Translations under genes and position numbers: made by a program
In this document: positions 8,493-17,832 of the stretch, one piece after another
How the letters are laid out: the number at the start of each line of letters is the position of its first letter
Numbering within the stretch: the first letter of the stretch is position 1
The notes under the pieces: generated by a model
Told to the model about the DNA's origin: nothing
The model's input: only the letters and a program-made list of their open reading frames with translations
The model's database searches: none
Assembly (NCBI GenBank): GCA_965243325.1
Contig: CBDEUQ010000003.1
Span: forward strand, 3,472,001-3,536,000
Length of the DNA stretch: 64,000 nucleotides
Direction: 5' to 3'
Source: JANQOH01 sp965243325
GTDB taxonomy: Bacteria; Pseudomonadota; Alphaproteobacteria; UBA7887

Positions 8493-8568
8493 TGGTGGGC
8501 GATGACGGGTTCGAACCGCCGACCTTCTCGGTGTAAACGAGACGCTCTCCCGGCTGAGCTAATCGCCC
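8493..8568 (-). tRNA. tRNA-Val (anticodon TAC)
   Basis: A full cloverleaf: acceptor GGGCGAT/ATCGCCC, anticodon stem TCTCG/CGAGA enclosing TTTACAC (anticodon TAC), T loop TTCGAAC, discriminator A and encoded CCA. It lies directly behind hup, as in many Alphaproteobacteria, where the nuo operon often follows. Here the convergent purB fusion gene follows instead. Confidence 0.96.
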
Positions 8569-8625
8569 TCGACGGCGGTAGTTGCCCACCCCGTGATAGG
8601 GACCCGAATCCGGTAGCGGAATCAG

Positions 8626-8898
8626 CTAGTTGACAGCGTCTTTCAGACCTTTGCCCGGCCGGAACTTGGGTTGGTTCGACGCCTTGATGCTGATCTTCTC
8701 GCCGGTGCGCGGATTGCGCCCCTCGGATGCCGCGCGGTGGGCAACGCTGAACGTCCCGAAGCCCACAAGCCGGACCTCTGCGCCGTTTTGCAGGGCACCA
8801 GTGATTGCATCGAACACTGCGTCCACGGCCGCGCTGCTGTCGGCTTTTGACAACTCGGTTGCCTCCGAAACAGCTGCCACAAGATCTTGCTTGTTCAA
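8626..8898 (-). CDS. hup: DNA-binding protein HU
   Basis: A small histone-like nucleoid protein that bends and compacts DNA as a dimer. From TTG at 8898 it is 90 residues, the classic HU-beta length, starting MNKQDLVAAV. A GGGGGGCGGAG ribosome site stands just upstream. The DNA-binding arm GRNPRTGEKISI and the ending FRPGKGLKDAVN are present. An ATG at 8940 is in frame but would add 14 non-conserved residues and remove the ribosome site from use. It follows lon with a gap of about 140 bases. Confidence 0.93.
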   Translation of the reverse strand: MNKQDLVAAVSEATELSKADSSAAVDAVFDAITGALQNGAEVRLVGFGTFSVAHRAASEGRNPRTGEKISIKASNQPKFRPGKGLKDAVN

Positions 8899-9040
8899 GG
8901 CTCCGCCCCCCTCTGGATCGTGACCGAGTTCAGCCGGCACATGGCACGTGCCGCGCCAAGACAGTTCACTCTAGGGCCGCACCGCGGAGCGCGTCAACGG
9001 AAAGACCGCGCGCAATCGGCGCGGCGTTCCGGTCAGGCAC

Positions 9041-11479
9041 TCAATGGGTGACGACCGTGTCGGCGTCGGCATCGCTGCTCTCGCCGGCGATGTCGATCTT
9101 GTCCGTCTCGAGCTCGTCCCACTCGATAGGCACCGGACGGCGCTTCAGCGCATGCTCCAGCACCTCGTCGACCGTGCTGACCGGAACGATGGTCAAGCCC
9201 TTCTTCACGTTGTCGGGGATTTCGGCGAGGGCCTTCTCGTTTTCCTTCGGAATCAGCACGGTCTTGACGTCACCGCGCAACGCGGCCAGCAGCTTCTCCT
9301 TCAGGCCGCCGATGGGCAGTACGCGGCCTCGCAGGGTGACTTCTCCCGTCATGGCGACAGTCCCGTCGACCGGGATACCGGTGAGCACCGATACGATGGA
9401 GCACGTCATGGCGATACCGGCGGACGGCCCATCCTTCGGCGTGGCGCCTTCCGGGACATGCACGTGAATGTCGCGCTTCTCGAAGAGCGGCGGCTTGAGG
9501 CCGAAATCGGTGGCACGCGAGCGCACGTAGCTTACCGCGGCCTGGACCGACTCCTGCATGACGTCGCCCAGCTGGCCGGTGATCGTTCGGCGTCCCTTAC
9601 CGGGCATCACCACCGACTCGATCGACAGCAACTCACCGCCGAAATCGGTGTAGGCCAGTCCGGTGACAACGCCGACGAGATCCTCATTCTCCGATTCGTC
9701 GTGGCGATAGCGCGGGACGCCGGCGAATTTGCCGAGATTGCGCCGCGTCACCCGCACCGGCCGAGCCGCCTTCTTTCGTTCCTCTCCCCTGTTGGCCTTG
9801 AGCAGTATCTCCTTCACCGCCTTGCGGGTCAGATTGGCGATTTCGCGTTCGAGGTTGCGCACTCCCGCCTCGCGCGTATAGAGGCGAATGACATCGCGCA
9901 GCGCGTCCTCGGAAATCGACCATTCGTCCTTCTTGAGACCGTGGCGGCCGATCTGTTTCGGAATAAGGTGACGGCGGGCGATCTCGATCTTTTCTTCTTC
10001 CGTATAGCCGCCGATCTGGATCACCTCCATGCGGTCCAGCAACGCCGGTGGAATGCGCATGGTGTTCGCCGTGGTGATGAACATCACCTCGCTGAGATCG
10101 TAGTCGACCTCCAGATAGTGATCGTTGAAGGCGACGTTCTGCTCCGGGTCCAGGACTTCCAGTAGCGCCGCGGCCGGGTCGCCGCGGAAATCCGCGCCCA
10201 TCTTGTCCACCTCGTCCAGCAGAAAGAGCGGGTTCGAAGATTTCCCCTTCTTCATGCCCTGGACGATCTTGCCGGGCAGCGAGCCGATGTAGGTGCGCCG
10301 ATGGCCGCGAATCTCGGCTTCGTCGCGCACGCCGCCGAGGCTGATGCGCACGAAGTTGCGGCCCGTCGCACGCGCGATCGACTTGCCGAGCGACGTCTTG
10401 CCCACGCCGGGCGGCCCGACAAGGCACAGAATGGGGCCGCGCATCTTGTTCGTGCGGACCTGGACCGCAAGGTACTCGACGATGCGCTCCTTGACGCGCT
10501 CGAGGCCGTAGTGGTCCTCGTCGAGCACGCGCTGGGCGAGCACCAGGTCCTTCTTCACCCGGCTGCGCTTCTTCCACGGAATCATCAGCAGCCAGTCGAG
10601 GTAATTGCGGACGACGGTAGCCTCGGCCGACATCGGGCTCATGTTGCGGAGTTTCTTGAGCTCGCCGATGGCCCGCTCGCGCGCCTCCTTGCTGAGCTTG
10701 GTCTCGGCGATACGACGTTCGAGTTCGGCAAGCTCGTCCTTGCCGTCCTCGGTTTCGCCCAATTCCTTCTGAATCGCCTTCAGTTGCTCGTTCAGGTAGT
10801 ACTCGCGCTGGGTCTTCTCCATCTGACGCTTGACGCGGGAGCGAATTTTCTTCTCGACCTGCATCACGCCGATCTCGCTCTCGATCATCGAATAGATGCG
10901 CTCGAGCCGCTCGATGACGGATTCGATCTCCAGCAATTCCTGTTTCTCGGCGATCTTGATCGCTAGGTGCGACGCCACCGTGTCGACCAGACGGCTGGGA
11001 TCGTCGATCTGGTTGAGCGAGACCAGCACCTCGGGCGGCACCTTCTTGTTCAGCTTGACGTAGTTCTCGAAGTTGGCCGTCACCGAACGGGCGAGCGCCT
11101 CGACCTCGGAGGGCTCGACTTCCGGATCGTCCAGAAGCAGTGCCAGGGCCTCGAAATACTCGTCGGAGCGTACGAAGCGCTCGATGCGCGCTCGCCCGCC
11201 GCCCTCGACGAGAACCTTGACCGTGCCGTCCGGCAGCTTGAGAAGCTGGAGCACGGTTCCGACCGTGCCGACCTTGTAGATGTCGTCGGGGCCAGGATCG
11301 TCGTCGCCGGCATCGCGCTGGGTGGCCAGCAGTATCTGCTTGTCGTTCTTCATGACCTCTTCGAGCGCACGGACGGACTTGTCGCGGCCGACGAAGAGAG
11401 GGACGATCATGTGGGGAAACACCACGATGTCGCGCAAGGGAAGAACGGGAAACAGCGTCACGGGAGATGGCGGGTTCAT
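9041..11479 (-). CDS. lon: ATP-dependent protease Lon
   Basis: An 812-residue LonA-type AAA+ protease that degrades misfolded and regulatory proteins in the cytoplasm. The N-terminal substrate domain begins LFPVLPLRDIVVFPHM. Walker A is GPPGVGKTSLG (near residue 357), Walker B NPLFLLDEVDKM, and the catalytic Ser sits in DGPSAGIAM near 682, with the Lys further on. Length and domain order are those of the family. It lies 123 bases after clpX on the same strand and precedes hup, the conserved proteobacterial order. Heat-shock control is common for this gene; no sigma-32 site could be assigned with confidence. Confidence 0.98.
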   Translation of the reverse strand: MNPPSPVTLFPVLPLRDIVVFPHMIVPLFVGRDKSVRALEEVMKNDKQILLATQRDAGDDDPGPDDIYKVGTVGTVLQLLKLPDGTVKVLVEGGGRARIERFVRSDEYFEALALLLDDPEVEPSEVEALARSVTANFENYVKLNKKVPPEVLVSLNQIDDPSRLVDTVASHLAIKIAEKQELLEIESVIERLERIYSMIESEIGVMQVEKKIRSRVKRQMEKTQREYYLNEQLKAIQKELGETEDGKDELAELERRIAETKLSKEARERAIGELKKLRNMSPMSAEATVVRNYLDWLLMIPWKKRSRVKKDLVLAQRVLDEDHYGLERVKERIVEYLAVQVRTNKMRGPILCLVGPPGVGKTSLGKSIARATGRNFVRISLGGVRDEAEIRGHRRTYIGSLPGKIVQGMKKGKSSNPLFLLDEVDKMGADFRGDPAAALLEVLDPEQNVAFNDHYLEVDYDLSEVMFITTANTMRIPPALLDRMEVIQIGGYTEEEKIEIARRHLIPKQIGRHGLKKDEWSISEDALRDVIRLYTREAGVRNLEREIANLTRKAVKEILLKANRGEERKKAARPVRVTRRNLGKFAGVPRYRHDESENEDLVGVVTGLAYTDFGGELLSIESVVMPGKGRRTITGQLGDVMQESVQAAVSYVRSRATDFGLKPPLFEKRDIHVHVPEGATPKDGPSAGIAMTCSIVSVLTGIPVDGTVAMTGEVTLRGRVLPIGGLKEKLLAALRGDVKTVLIPKENEKALAEIPDNVKKGLTIVPVSTVDEVLEHALKRRPVPIEWDELETDKIDIAGESSDADADTVVTH

Positions 11480-11602
11480 GAAACGGGCACCCCGGTTGGC
11501 CTGCGCGGCCCGGCCGGCGGCGGCCGACCCGCCCGCGCTCGGCGGCGGTCAAGTCCCGACTAGGTGGCCTTTCGAGCCGGGTTCGTCAAGTCGCTGCCGC
11601 GG

Positions 11603-12871
11603 TCAGGAGGCGGTGGATTCGACGTCATCCTTGCGCTCCGCGTATATTTGCAGCGGGCTCGCGCGGCCTTCGACGACTTCTCGGCTGATAACGACCTCCT
11701 CCACGCCGTCGAGGCTCGGCAGGTCGTACATGGTGTCGAGCAGGATGCCTTCCATGATCGAACGCAGGCCGCGGGCGCCGGTCTTCCGCGCGATCGCCTT
11801 CTTCGAGATCATGCCGAGAGCGTCGTCGGAGAACGTCAGATTGACGTTTTCCATGTCGAAAAGGCGCTTGTACTGCTTGACCAGGGCGTTCTTCGGCGTG
11901 GTCAGTATCTTCACCAACGCCGATTCATCCAGGTCCTCGAGCGTGGCGATCACCGGCAACCGGCCGACGAACTCGGGGATGAGGCCGAACTTGAGCAGGT
12001 CCTCCGGCTCGATCTTGCGCAGTATCTCGCCGGCGTTGGCTTCCTCCAGCGCCCGAACGTCGGCGCCGAAGCCGATCGACGTGCCGCGGCCGCGCTGGGA
12101 AATGATCTTGTCGAGGCCGGAGAACGCACCGCCGCAGATGAACAGGATGTTGGTGGTATCGACCTGCAGAAACTCCTGCTGCGGATGCTTGCGCCCGCCC
12201 TGCGGCGGCACGCTCGCGACGGTGCCTTCCATGATCTTGAGCAGCGCCTGCTGGACGCCCTCGCCGGAGACGTCGCGCGTGATCGATGGATTGTCGGACT
12301 TCCGCGAGATCTTGTCGATCTCGTCGATGTAGACAATTCCGCGCTGCGCCCGCTCGACATTGTAGTCGGCCGACTGCAGCAGCTTGAGAATGATGTTCTC
12401 GACATCCTCGCCAACGTATCCCGCCTCGGTGAGCGTCGTCGCGTCGGCCATGGTGAACGGCACGTCGAGAATCCGCGCCAGAGTCTGCGCGAGCAGCGTC
12501 TTGCCGCACCCCGTGGGTCCGATCAGGAGGATGTTCGACTTGGCGAGCTCGACATCGTTGCTCTTCGAGCCGTGCGCCAGCCGCTTGTAATGATTGTGTA
12601 CGGCGACGGAAAGCACGCGCTTCGCGTGATCCTGGCCGATCACGTACTCGTCCAAGACCGAGCAGATATCGGCCGGGGTGGGCACGCCATCGCGTGTCTT
12701 GACGAGATTGTTCTTGTGCTCCTCGCGGATGATGTCCATGCAGAGCTCGACGCACTCGTCGCAAATGAACACGGTGGGCCCCGCGATCAGCTTGCGCACC
12801 TCGTGCTGGCTCTTGCCGCAAAACGAACAGTACAGCGTGTTTTTCGATTCGCCGTTCGAAGACTTGTTCAT
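11603..12871 (-). CDS. clpX: ATP-dependent Clp protease ATP-binding subunit ClpX
   Basis: A 422-residue AAA+ unfoldase that feeds substrates to ClpP. The N-terminal C4 zinc domain (CSFCGKSQHEVRKL ... CDECVELC) binds adaptors. Walker A GPTGCGKT lies near residue 118, Walker B IVYIDEIDKI, the pore loop is GYVGED, and the ClpP-binding loop is LIPEFVGRLPV. Length matches the family. clpP is upstream on the same strand, separated by about 130 bases. Confidence 0.98.
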   Translation of the reverse strand: MNKSSNGESKNTLYCSFCGKSQHEVRKLIAGPTVFICDECVELCMDIIREEHKNNLVKTRDGVPTPADICSVLDEYVIGQDHAKRVLSVAVHNHYKRLAHGSKSNDVELAKSNILLIGPTGCGKTLLAQTLARILDVPFTMADATTLTEAGYVGEDVENIILKLLQSADYNVERAQRGIVYIDEIDKISRKSDNPSITRDVSGEGVQQALLKIMEGTVASVPPQGGRKHPQQEFLQVDTTNILFICGGAFSGLDKIISQRGRGTSIGFGADVRALEEANAGEILRKIEPEDLLKFGLIPEFVGRLPVIATLEDLDESALVKILTTPKNALVKQYKRLFDMENVNLTFSDDALGMISKKAIARKTGARGLRSIMEGILLDTMYDLPSLDGVEEVVISREVVEGRASPLQIYAERKDDVESTAS

Positions 12872-13002
12872 ACCGGCCCGATCGCCTGACGTGTGGTCGC
12901 GCTGCGCATGTTAGACGCCAAGCCGAAGCCGCGACAACACCTGACTTGCGGAACCCGTCGGCGACGAAACCGGGCGGACCGCCGAAGGCGCCGGCTTTGC
13001 CG

Positions 13003-13647
13003 TCACGCCCTCGACTCCGAATCCGCGCCTTCGGGGACGGACCGCTTGACGACGACCTCGTCGATCAACCCGAAAGCCTTCGCATCCTCCGGCGAGAGGA
13101 ACTTGTCGCGGTCCATCGCATCTTCGATGGCGTCGAGTTCCTGGCCGGTATGCTTGACGTAGATGTCGTTCAACCGGCCTCGCAGCGCCAGTATCTCGCG
13201 CGCGTGGATCTCGATGTCGGCGGCCTGCCCCTGAAACCCGCCGGACGGCTGGTGAATCATGATCCGTGCGTGCGGCAGCGCGAACCGCATGTCGGCGGCG
13301 CCGGCGGCAAGCAGCAACGAGCCCATGGACGCCGCCTGACCTATGCACAACGTGGATACCGCAGGGCGGATGTACTGCATGGTGTCGTAGATCGCGAGGC
13401 CCGAGGTGACGAGGCCGCCGGGCGAGTTGATGTAGAACGCGATGTCCTTCGTCGGGTTCTCTGATTCCAGGAACAGAAGCTGCGCGGTCACCAGCGAAGC
13501 GACAAGGTCGTCCACCGGGCCGGTAAGGAACACGATGCGTTCCTTCAGCATCCGCGAATAAATGTCGTAGGCGCGCTCGCCGCGGCTGCTTTGTTCCACG
13601 ACCATCGGCACGAGCGTGTTCATGCACGTATCAATCGGATCGCGCAT
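13003..13647 (-). CDS. clpP: ATP-dependent Clp protease proteolytic subunit ClpP
   Basis: A 214-residue serine peptidase that forms the tetradecameric chamber of ClpXP. Catalytic Ser is in GQAASMGSLLL and His in ARIMIHQPSGG, with the conserved VKHTGQELDAIEDAMDRDK helix. The N-terminus MRDPIDTCMNTLVPMVVEQ resembles other alphaproteobacterial ClpP proteins, supporting ATG 13647, although an internal ATG at 13623 is possible. The first 17 bases overlap the end of tig, so translation is probably coupled. Confidence 0.97.
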   Translation of the reverse strand: MRDPIDTCMNTLVPMVVEQSSRGERAYDIYSRMLKERIVFLTGPVDDLVASLVTAQLLFLESENPTKDIAFYINSPGGLVTSGLAIYDTMQYIRPAVSTLCIGQAASMGSLLLAAGAADMRFALPHARIMIHQPSGGFQGQAADIEIHAREILALRGRLNDIYVKHTGQELDAIEDAMDRDKFLSPEDAKAFGLIDEVVVKRSVPEGADSESRA

Positions 13648-14983
13648 CGTTCCCTCCGGCCGCCTCGAGCGGATCTGCGAGCAACTCCTTTTCGCTGACC
13701 GCCCGGTCCGTCACGTCCGCCATTTCGATGATGAAGTCGATCACCTTGTCCTCGAACAGGGGCGCGTGGAGTTCGTTCATCATTTCCGGGTTCGATCGGA
13801 ACAAATCGAAAACTTTCTGTTCTTCGCCGGGGAACATTCGCGCCCGGTTCATCATCGCGCGATTGAGCTCGTCCTGCGGGACATTGACGTTGTTGCGGCG
13901 GCCGATTTCGGACAGGACCAATCCCAGACGCACGCGCCGCTCGGCGATGCCGCGATACTCCTCGCGCGCCGAATCCTCGTCTTCGTCCGTCTCGTCCCAC
14001 GTCGTGCCCGTGCGTTTCAGATCCTGTTCGATCTGCTGCCATATGGAGTCGAACTCCCGATCCACCATGCCGACAGGGACGGCGAAATCGTGGGTATCGG
14101 CGAGCATGTCCAGAATCTCTCGCTTGAGCTTCATGCGACTGGCGGCGCGATAGTCGCGCTGGGCCCGTTCACGAACCGCTGCCTTCAGCGCGGCCAGATC
14201 CGCCATGCCGAACCGCGCCGCAAGATCGTCGTCCACCGCGACCGCTTCCGCTACCCGGACATCCGTGACCGTCACCGCGAACACCGCCGTCTTGCCGGCC
14301 AGGCGCGGATCCGAATACGCCTCCGGAAAGGTCGCCTCCACGTCGCGCGACTCGCCCTTTTTCGCGCCGACAAGCCCTTCCTCGAAACCCGGGACGAAGG
14401 ACCCGGAGCCGAGTTCGAGGTCGAAATCCTCGGCCGTGCCTCTCTCGAAGGCCTCGCCGTCGATCCGGCCTTCGAAGTCGATCCGCACGGAATCCCCCTC
14501 CTCGGCCTCGTGCCCCTCGGCGGCAGCGACGAAGTTCTTCTCCCGTTCGGCAAGACCGGCCACTGCCTTCTCGACCGCGGCATCGCTCACCTCGGCCGTC
14601 AACCGCGTGATCTTCAACGCCTTTACGTCGCCGGGATCGAATTCCGGCAGCATTTCCAGCGCGACGGTGTATTGCAGGTCGTCTCCAGGTTCGAACTTGG
14701 CGATGTCGACCTGCGGCGTGAGCGCGGGCTTCACCCCACGGTCGAGCATCGCTTGTTTCGACGACCGGTCTATCGCCTCTCTCAGCACGTCGCCGAGCAC
14801 CGATTTCTCGAAGCGCCGGCGCAGCAGCGACCGCGGTACCTTGCCGCGCCGGAAACCCTTGATGTCCGCGGTGTCGCCGATTTCGTCGAGCTTCTCGTCG
14901 ATCCGGCCCTGGATATCCGTCGCCGGCACCACGATGCGATACTCGCGTTTCAGCCCCTCCGAGAGAATTTCCGTTACCTGCAT
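13631..14983 (-). CDS. tig: Trigger factor, ribosome-associated chaperone and prolyl isomerase
   Basis: Trigger factor meets nascent chains at the ribosome exit tunnel. The 450 residues contain the N-terminal ribosome-binding domain with the signature GFRRGKVPRSLLRRRFE, the FKBP-type domain (GDSVRIDFEGRIDGEAFERG) near residue 160, and the C-terminal helical chaperone domain. ATG 14983 gives the conserved start MQVTEILSEGLKREYRI; the longer open frame runs back into tRNA-Leu and is not coding. It leads the leftward tig-clpP-clpX-lon-hup cluster. Confidence 0.97.
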   Translation of the reverse strand: MQVTEILSEGLKREYRIVVPATDIQGRIDEKLDEIGDTADIKGFRRGKVPRSLLRRRFEKSVLGDVLREAIDRSSKQAMLDRGVKPALTPQVDIAKFEPGDDLQYTVALEMLPEFDPGDVKALKITRLTAEVSDAAVEKAVAGLAEREKNFVAAAEGHEAEEGDSVRIDFEGRIDGEAFERGTAEDFDLELGSGSFVPGFEEGLVGAKKGESRDVEATFPEAYSDPRLAGKTAVFAVTVTDVRVAEAVAVDDDLAARFGMADLAALKAAVRERAQRDYRAASRMKLKREILDMLADTHDFAVPVGMVDREFDSIWQQIEQDLKRTGTTWDETDEDEDSAREEYRGIAERRVRLGLVLSEIGRRNNVNVPQDELNRAMMNRARMFPGEEQKVFDLFRSNPEMMNELHAPLFEDKVIDFIIEMADVTDRAVSEKELLADPLEAAGGNDARSD

Positions 14984-15030
14984 GGTTTGCTCTCGATCGT
15001 TCCGGCGCCACCGCGCGGCTAGCCGTCCCT

Positions 15031-15116
15031 GGTGCGGGCGAAGGGATTCGAACCCCCACGGCCTCGCGGCCACCAGGACCTAAACCTGGCGCGTCTCCCG
15101 TTTCCGCCACGCCCGC
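15031..15116 (-). tRNA. tRNA-Leu (anticodon TAG)
   Basis: An 86-base class II tRNA: acceptor GCGGGCG/CGCCCGC, anticodon stem CCAGG/CCTGG enclosing TTTAGGT (anticodon TAG), a long variable arm (GGCCGCGAGGCC), T loop TTCGAAT, discriminator A and encoded CCA. It lies 47 bases upstream of tig on the same strand. Confidence 0.96.
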
Positions 15117-15242
15117 GCCGCGCGGTGCACCATTACCACGACGGGAAGGGCATGGAAATGTTCGCGCGTCGGCGGCCGGCGGCCAGCCCGCCTCGCTCGC
15201 CGCGGGCCCGACCCCAGGGATGGCGTCGTGCGGAAACCATGG

Positions 15243-17618
15243 TCAGCGCGATGCCAGGCACGCCTGCGCTACCGCGCCGACGATCGCGTCCGCGTCGATG
15301 GCATAGGCGCCGTACAGAGCCTGGACGTCGCCGGACTGGCCGAAGCGTTCGGGGCCGAGACCGATCGTCGGATGCCCGAGGACGCTGCCCAGCCAGGACA
15401 GCGCCGATGGATGGCCGTCGATGACCGTGACCAGTCGCGCCCCGGGTGCAAGCGGCGCGAGCCGCGACTCGACGGGCGCCGTGCGTGCGGTGCCGCCGCG
15501 TCGCGCCGCCTGGGCGGTTGCCCAGCCGTGGCGCAGGCGGTCCGGGGACGTGACGGCGAGCAGACCCGCACCGGGTATGTCCTCGCGAATCGCGTCTACC
15601 GCGGCAAGCGCCTCGGGAATGACGGCACCCGCGGCGGCGACCGCGACCTCGGCGCCCTCCGCCGGCTCCACGAGCCAGTAGGCGCCTTCGAGCACCGCCG
15701 CCTCGAGAGCGGCGTCCATGCGACGCTTCGGCTGGTCGACGGGACGCGTGGACAGACGCAGATATACCGATCCGCCGTCGTCCGCCTGCATGTGAACGAA
15801 AGCCCAGCGCATGACCACCGCGAGTTCGTCCGCGAACGCCGGTTCGAAATAGACGAGGCCGGGCTGGGCGATTCCGATCGGCGGGGTGCTGACCGACTGG
15901 TGGGCGCCGCCCTCCGGCGCCAGCGTGATGCCCGAGGGAGTCGCCACGAGCAGGAACCGGGAATCCTGGTAGCTCGCGTAGGTCAGCGCGTCGAGGCCGC
16001 GGGCGATGAACGGATCGTACAGGGTGCCGACCGGCAGCAGACGCGCGCCGAACAGTTCCGAGGACAGGCCGAGCGCGGCGAGCAGGAGGAACAGGTTGTT
16101 CTCCGCGATACCGAGTTCGATATGCTGGCCTTCGGGCGACATCGCCCATTTCTGGGCCGAGGCGACCCGCTCTTCGCGAAACGTATCGGGCCGCCCGCGG
16201 CGGTCGAAGATCTGCCGCCGGTTCACCCACGGTCCGAGGTTGGTCGACACGGTGACGTCCGGCGACGCCGTGACAACGCGGCGCGCCAGCGCGCTGTCGC
16301 CTCGCGCCAGCTCGTCGAGCACGCGCCCGAATACCTCCTGCGTGGATACCCGCGCCCGCGACGAAAATGGCAGACGCTCGGGCACGGGGACTCGCGGCGC
16401 CATGTGGCGGCGGTCCGCGCCGACGGCGAACGGCACCGAGGAGACGTAGCGGCGCAGTTCGTCGGGCGCGAAGCCGACGCCTTCGAAAGGCTCCCACTCC
16501 GCCCCGTCGGCGACGCCGGCATCCGCCTTGTAGAGCGCCATCTGCTCCGGGGTCATCAAGCCCGCATGGTTGTCCTTGTGGCCAGCGAGCGGCAAGCCGA
16601 ACCCCTTGATCGTATAGGCAATGATGGCGATGGGGCGGTCGTCGGCAGCGGCTTCGTCGTAGGCTTCGACGACGCTTTCGAGGTCGTGGCCGGCGAGATT
16701 CGTCATCAACGCGTGCAACGCCGCATCGTCGTGGGAATCGAGAAGGCCGCGGATTCCGGCAGCGCCCGCAAGGTCGCCCTTCAGACGGCGCCGCCATGCC
16801 GCACCGCCCTGAAACGTCAGCGCGGCGTAGAGCTGGTTGGGACAGCGGTCGATCCAGTCGAGCAACGCCTCGCCTCCCGGCTCGGCGGCCTGCGCCTCGA
16901 GCAGCTTGCCGTACTTGATCGTCCGGACGCGCCAATCCATCGTTTCGAACAGTCCGTCGAGGCGCGAGAACAGACGGTCGGTGACGACGCTGTCGAGACT
17001 CTGGCGATTGTAGTCGATCACCCACCAGACGTTCCGCACCTCGTGTTTCCAGCTTTCGAGCAGCGCCTCGTAGACGTTGCCCTCGTCGAGCTCGGCGTCG
17101 CCGAACATGGCGATCATCCGCCCGGCGGGCCGGCGTTCGTCGTCGAGGCCGTGGAGGCGGACGTAGTCCTGGACCATCGAGGCGAAGACGGTCATCGCGC
17201 CGCCGAGGCCCACCGAGCCCGTCGAGAAATCGACGTCGTCGCCGTCCTTGGTTCGCGATGGATAAGCCTGGGCCCCGCCGAAGGCGCGGAAGTTTTCCAG
17301 GTTCTCGCGCGTCTGCCGGCCGAACAGGTATTGGATCGCGTGGAACACGGGACTCGCGTGCGGCTTCACGGCCACCCGGTCTTCCGGACGCAGGGCGTGG
17401 AAATAGAGCGCCGTCAGCAGCGTCACCATCGACGCCGACGAAGCCTGATGTCCGCCGACCTTGAGTCCGTCGCGCGACGCCCGCACGTGGTTGGCGTGAT
17501 GCACGGTCCACGCCGCGAGCCAGGCGATCTTGCGCTCCAGCGCCGACAGCCGGGCCAGCAACTCGCGGTCCAGCGGCTGCGGACGCGTCTCGGCTACGGC
17601 GTGAAGGTTTCGAGCCAT
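15243..17618 (-). CDS. Transketolase-like / homodimeric E1-type thiamine diphosphate enzyme
   Basis: A 791-residue single-chain ThDP enzyme, laid out like AceE or transketolase with pyrimidine- and pyrophosphate-binding domains in one polypeptide. Visible are KVGGHQASSASM near residue 55, the substrate/cofactor histidine region VKPHASPVFHAIQYL, the ThDP/Mg motif MFGDAELDEGNVYEALLES near 170, and the C-terminal-half catalytic Glu region IELGIAENN. The exact reaction (transketolase, pyruvate or other 2-oxoacid dehydrogenase E1) cannot be settled; no E2 or E3 gene is adjacent. Start: ATG 17618 was preferred to an upstream GTG at 17687 that lies in the regulatory region. A divergent Lrp/AsnC-family gene probably regulates it. 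Confidence 0.82.
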   Translation of the reverse strand: MARNLHAVAETRPQPLDRELLARLSALERKIAWLAAWTVHHANHVRASRDGLKVGGHQASSASMVTLLTALYFHALRPEDRVAVKPHASPVFHAIQYLFGRQTRENLENFRAFGGAQAYPSRTKDGDDVDFSTGSVGLGGAMTVFASMVQDYVRLHGLDDERRPAGRMIAMFGDAELDEGNVYEALLESWKHEVRNVWWVIDYNRQSLDSVVTDRLFSRLDGLFETMDWRVRTIKYGKLLEAQAAEPGGEALLDWIDRCPNQLYAALTFQGGAAWRRRLKGDLAGAAGIRGLLDSHDDAALHALMTNLAGHDLESVVEAYDEAAADDRPIAIIAYTIKGFGLPLAGHKDNHAGLMTPEQMALYKADAGVADGAEWEPFEGVGFAPDELRRYVSSVPFAVGADRRHMAPRVPVPERLPFSSRARVSTQEVFGRVLDELARGDSALARRVVTASPDVTVSTNLGPWVNRRQIFDRRGRPDTFREERVASAQKWAMSPEGQHIELGIAENNLFLLLAALGLSSELFGARLLPVGTLYDPFIARGLDALTYASYQDSRFLLVATPSGITLAPEGGAHQSVSTPPIGIAQPGLVYFEPAFADELAVVMRWAFVHMQADDGGSVYLRLSTRPVDQPKRRMDAALEAAVLEGAYWLVEPAEGAEVAVAAAGAVIPEALAAVDAIREDIPGAGLLAVTSPDRLRHGWATAQAARRGGTARTAPVESRLAPLAPGARLVTVIDGHPSALSWLGSVLGHPTIGLGPERFGQSGDVQALYGAYAIDADAIVGAVAQACLASR

Positions 17619-17791
17619 GGTGCGTTCCGCGTCTTTTGCAGGGCGCCGCTCGTCCCCGCCGTCCTTAGGCCCCGCGGGAACCGGCACCCGGTTCGTGGAC
17701 GGCCGGCGTCGGCGGCTTCCACTCCAACGGTATCATGTGGGTGGGGAGAGAATCCGTGCGAGTTGTCCTCGTCAGCGGACACGAGACGCAA

Positions 17792-17816
17792 TAAACTGTC
17801 GAAACAAGTTAGTTTT
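17792..17816. promoter_or_regulatory. Imperfect palindrome between the transketolase-like gene and the lrp-like gene
   Basis: AAACT at 17793-17797 and AGTTT at 17811-17815 form an inverted repeat with a 13-base AT-leaning spacer, just before the regulator's GTG start and in the 214-bp divergent intergenic region. Lrp/AsnC proteins bind degenerate palindromes of about this size and usually control their own gene and a divergent neighbour. The assignment is by position and shape only. Confidence 0.4.
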
Positions 17817-17832
17817 ATGGTGGAATCGCACC

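Noticed and set aside
8569..8625. Promoter of tRNA-Val (TTCCGC-N17-TATCAC)
   Set aside because: The -35 is poor and hup lies directly upstream on the same strand, so read-through is equally likely.
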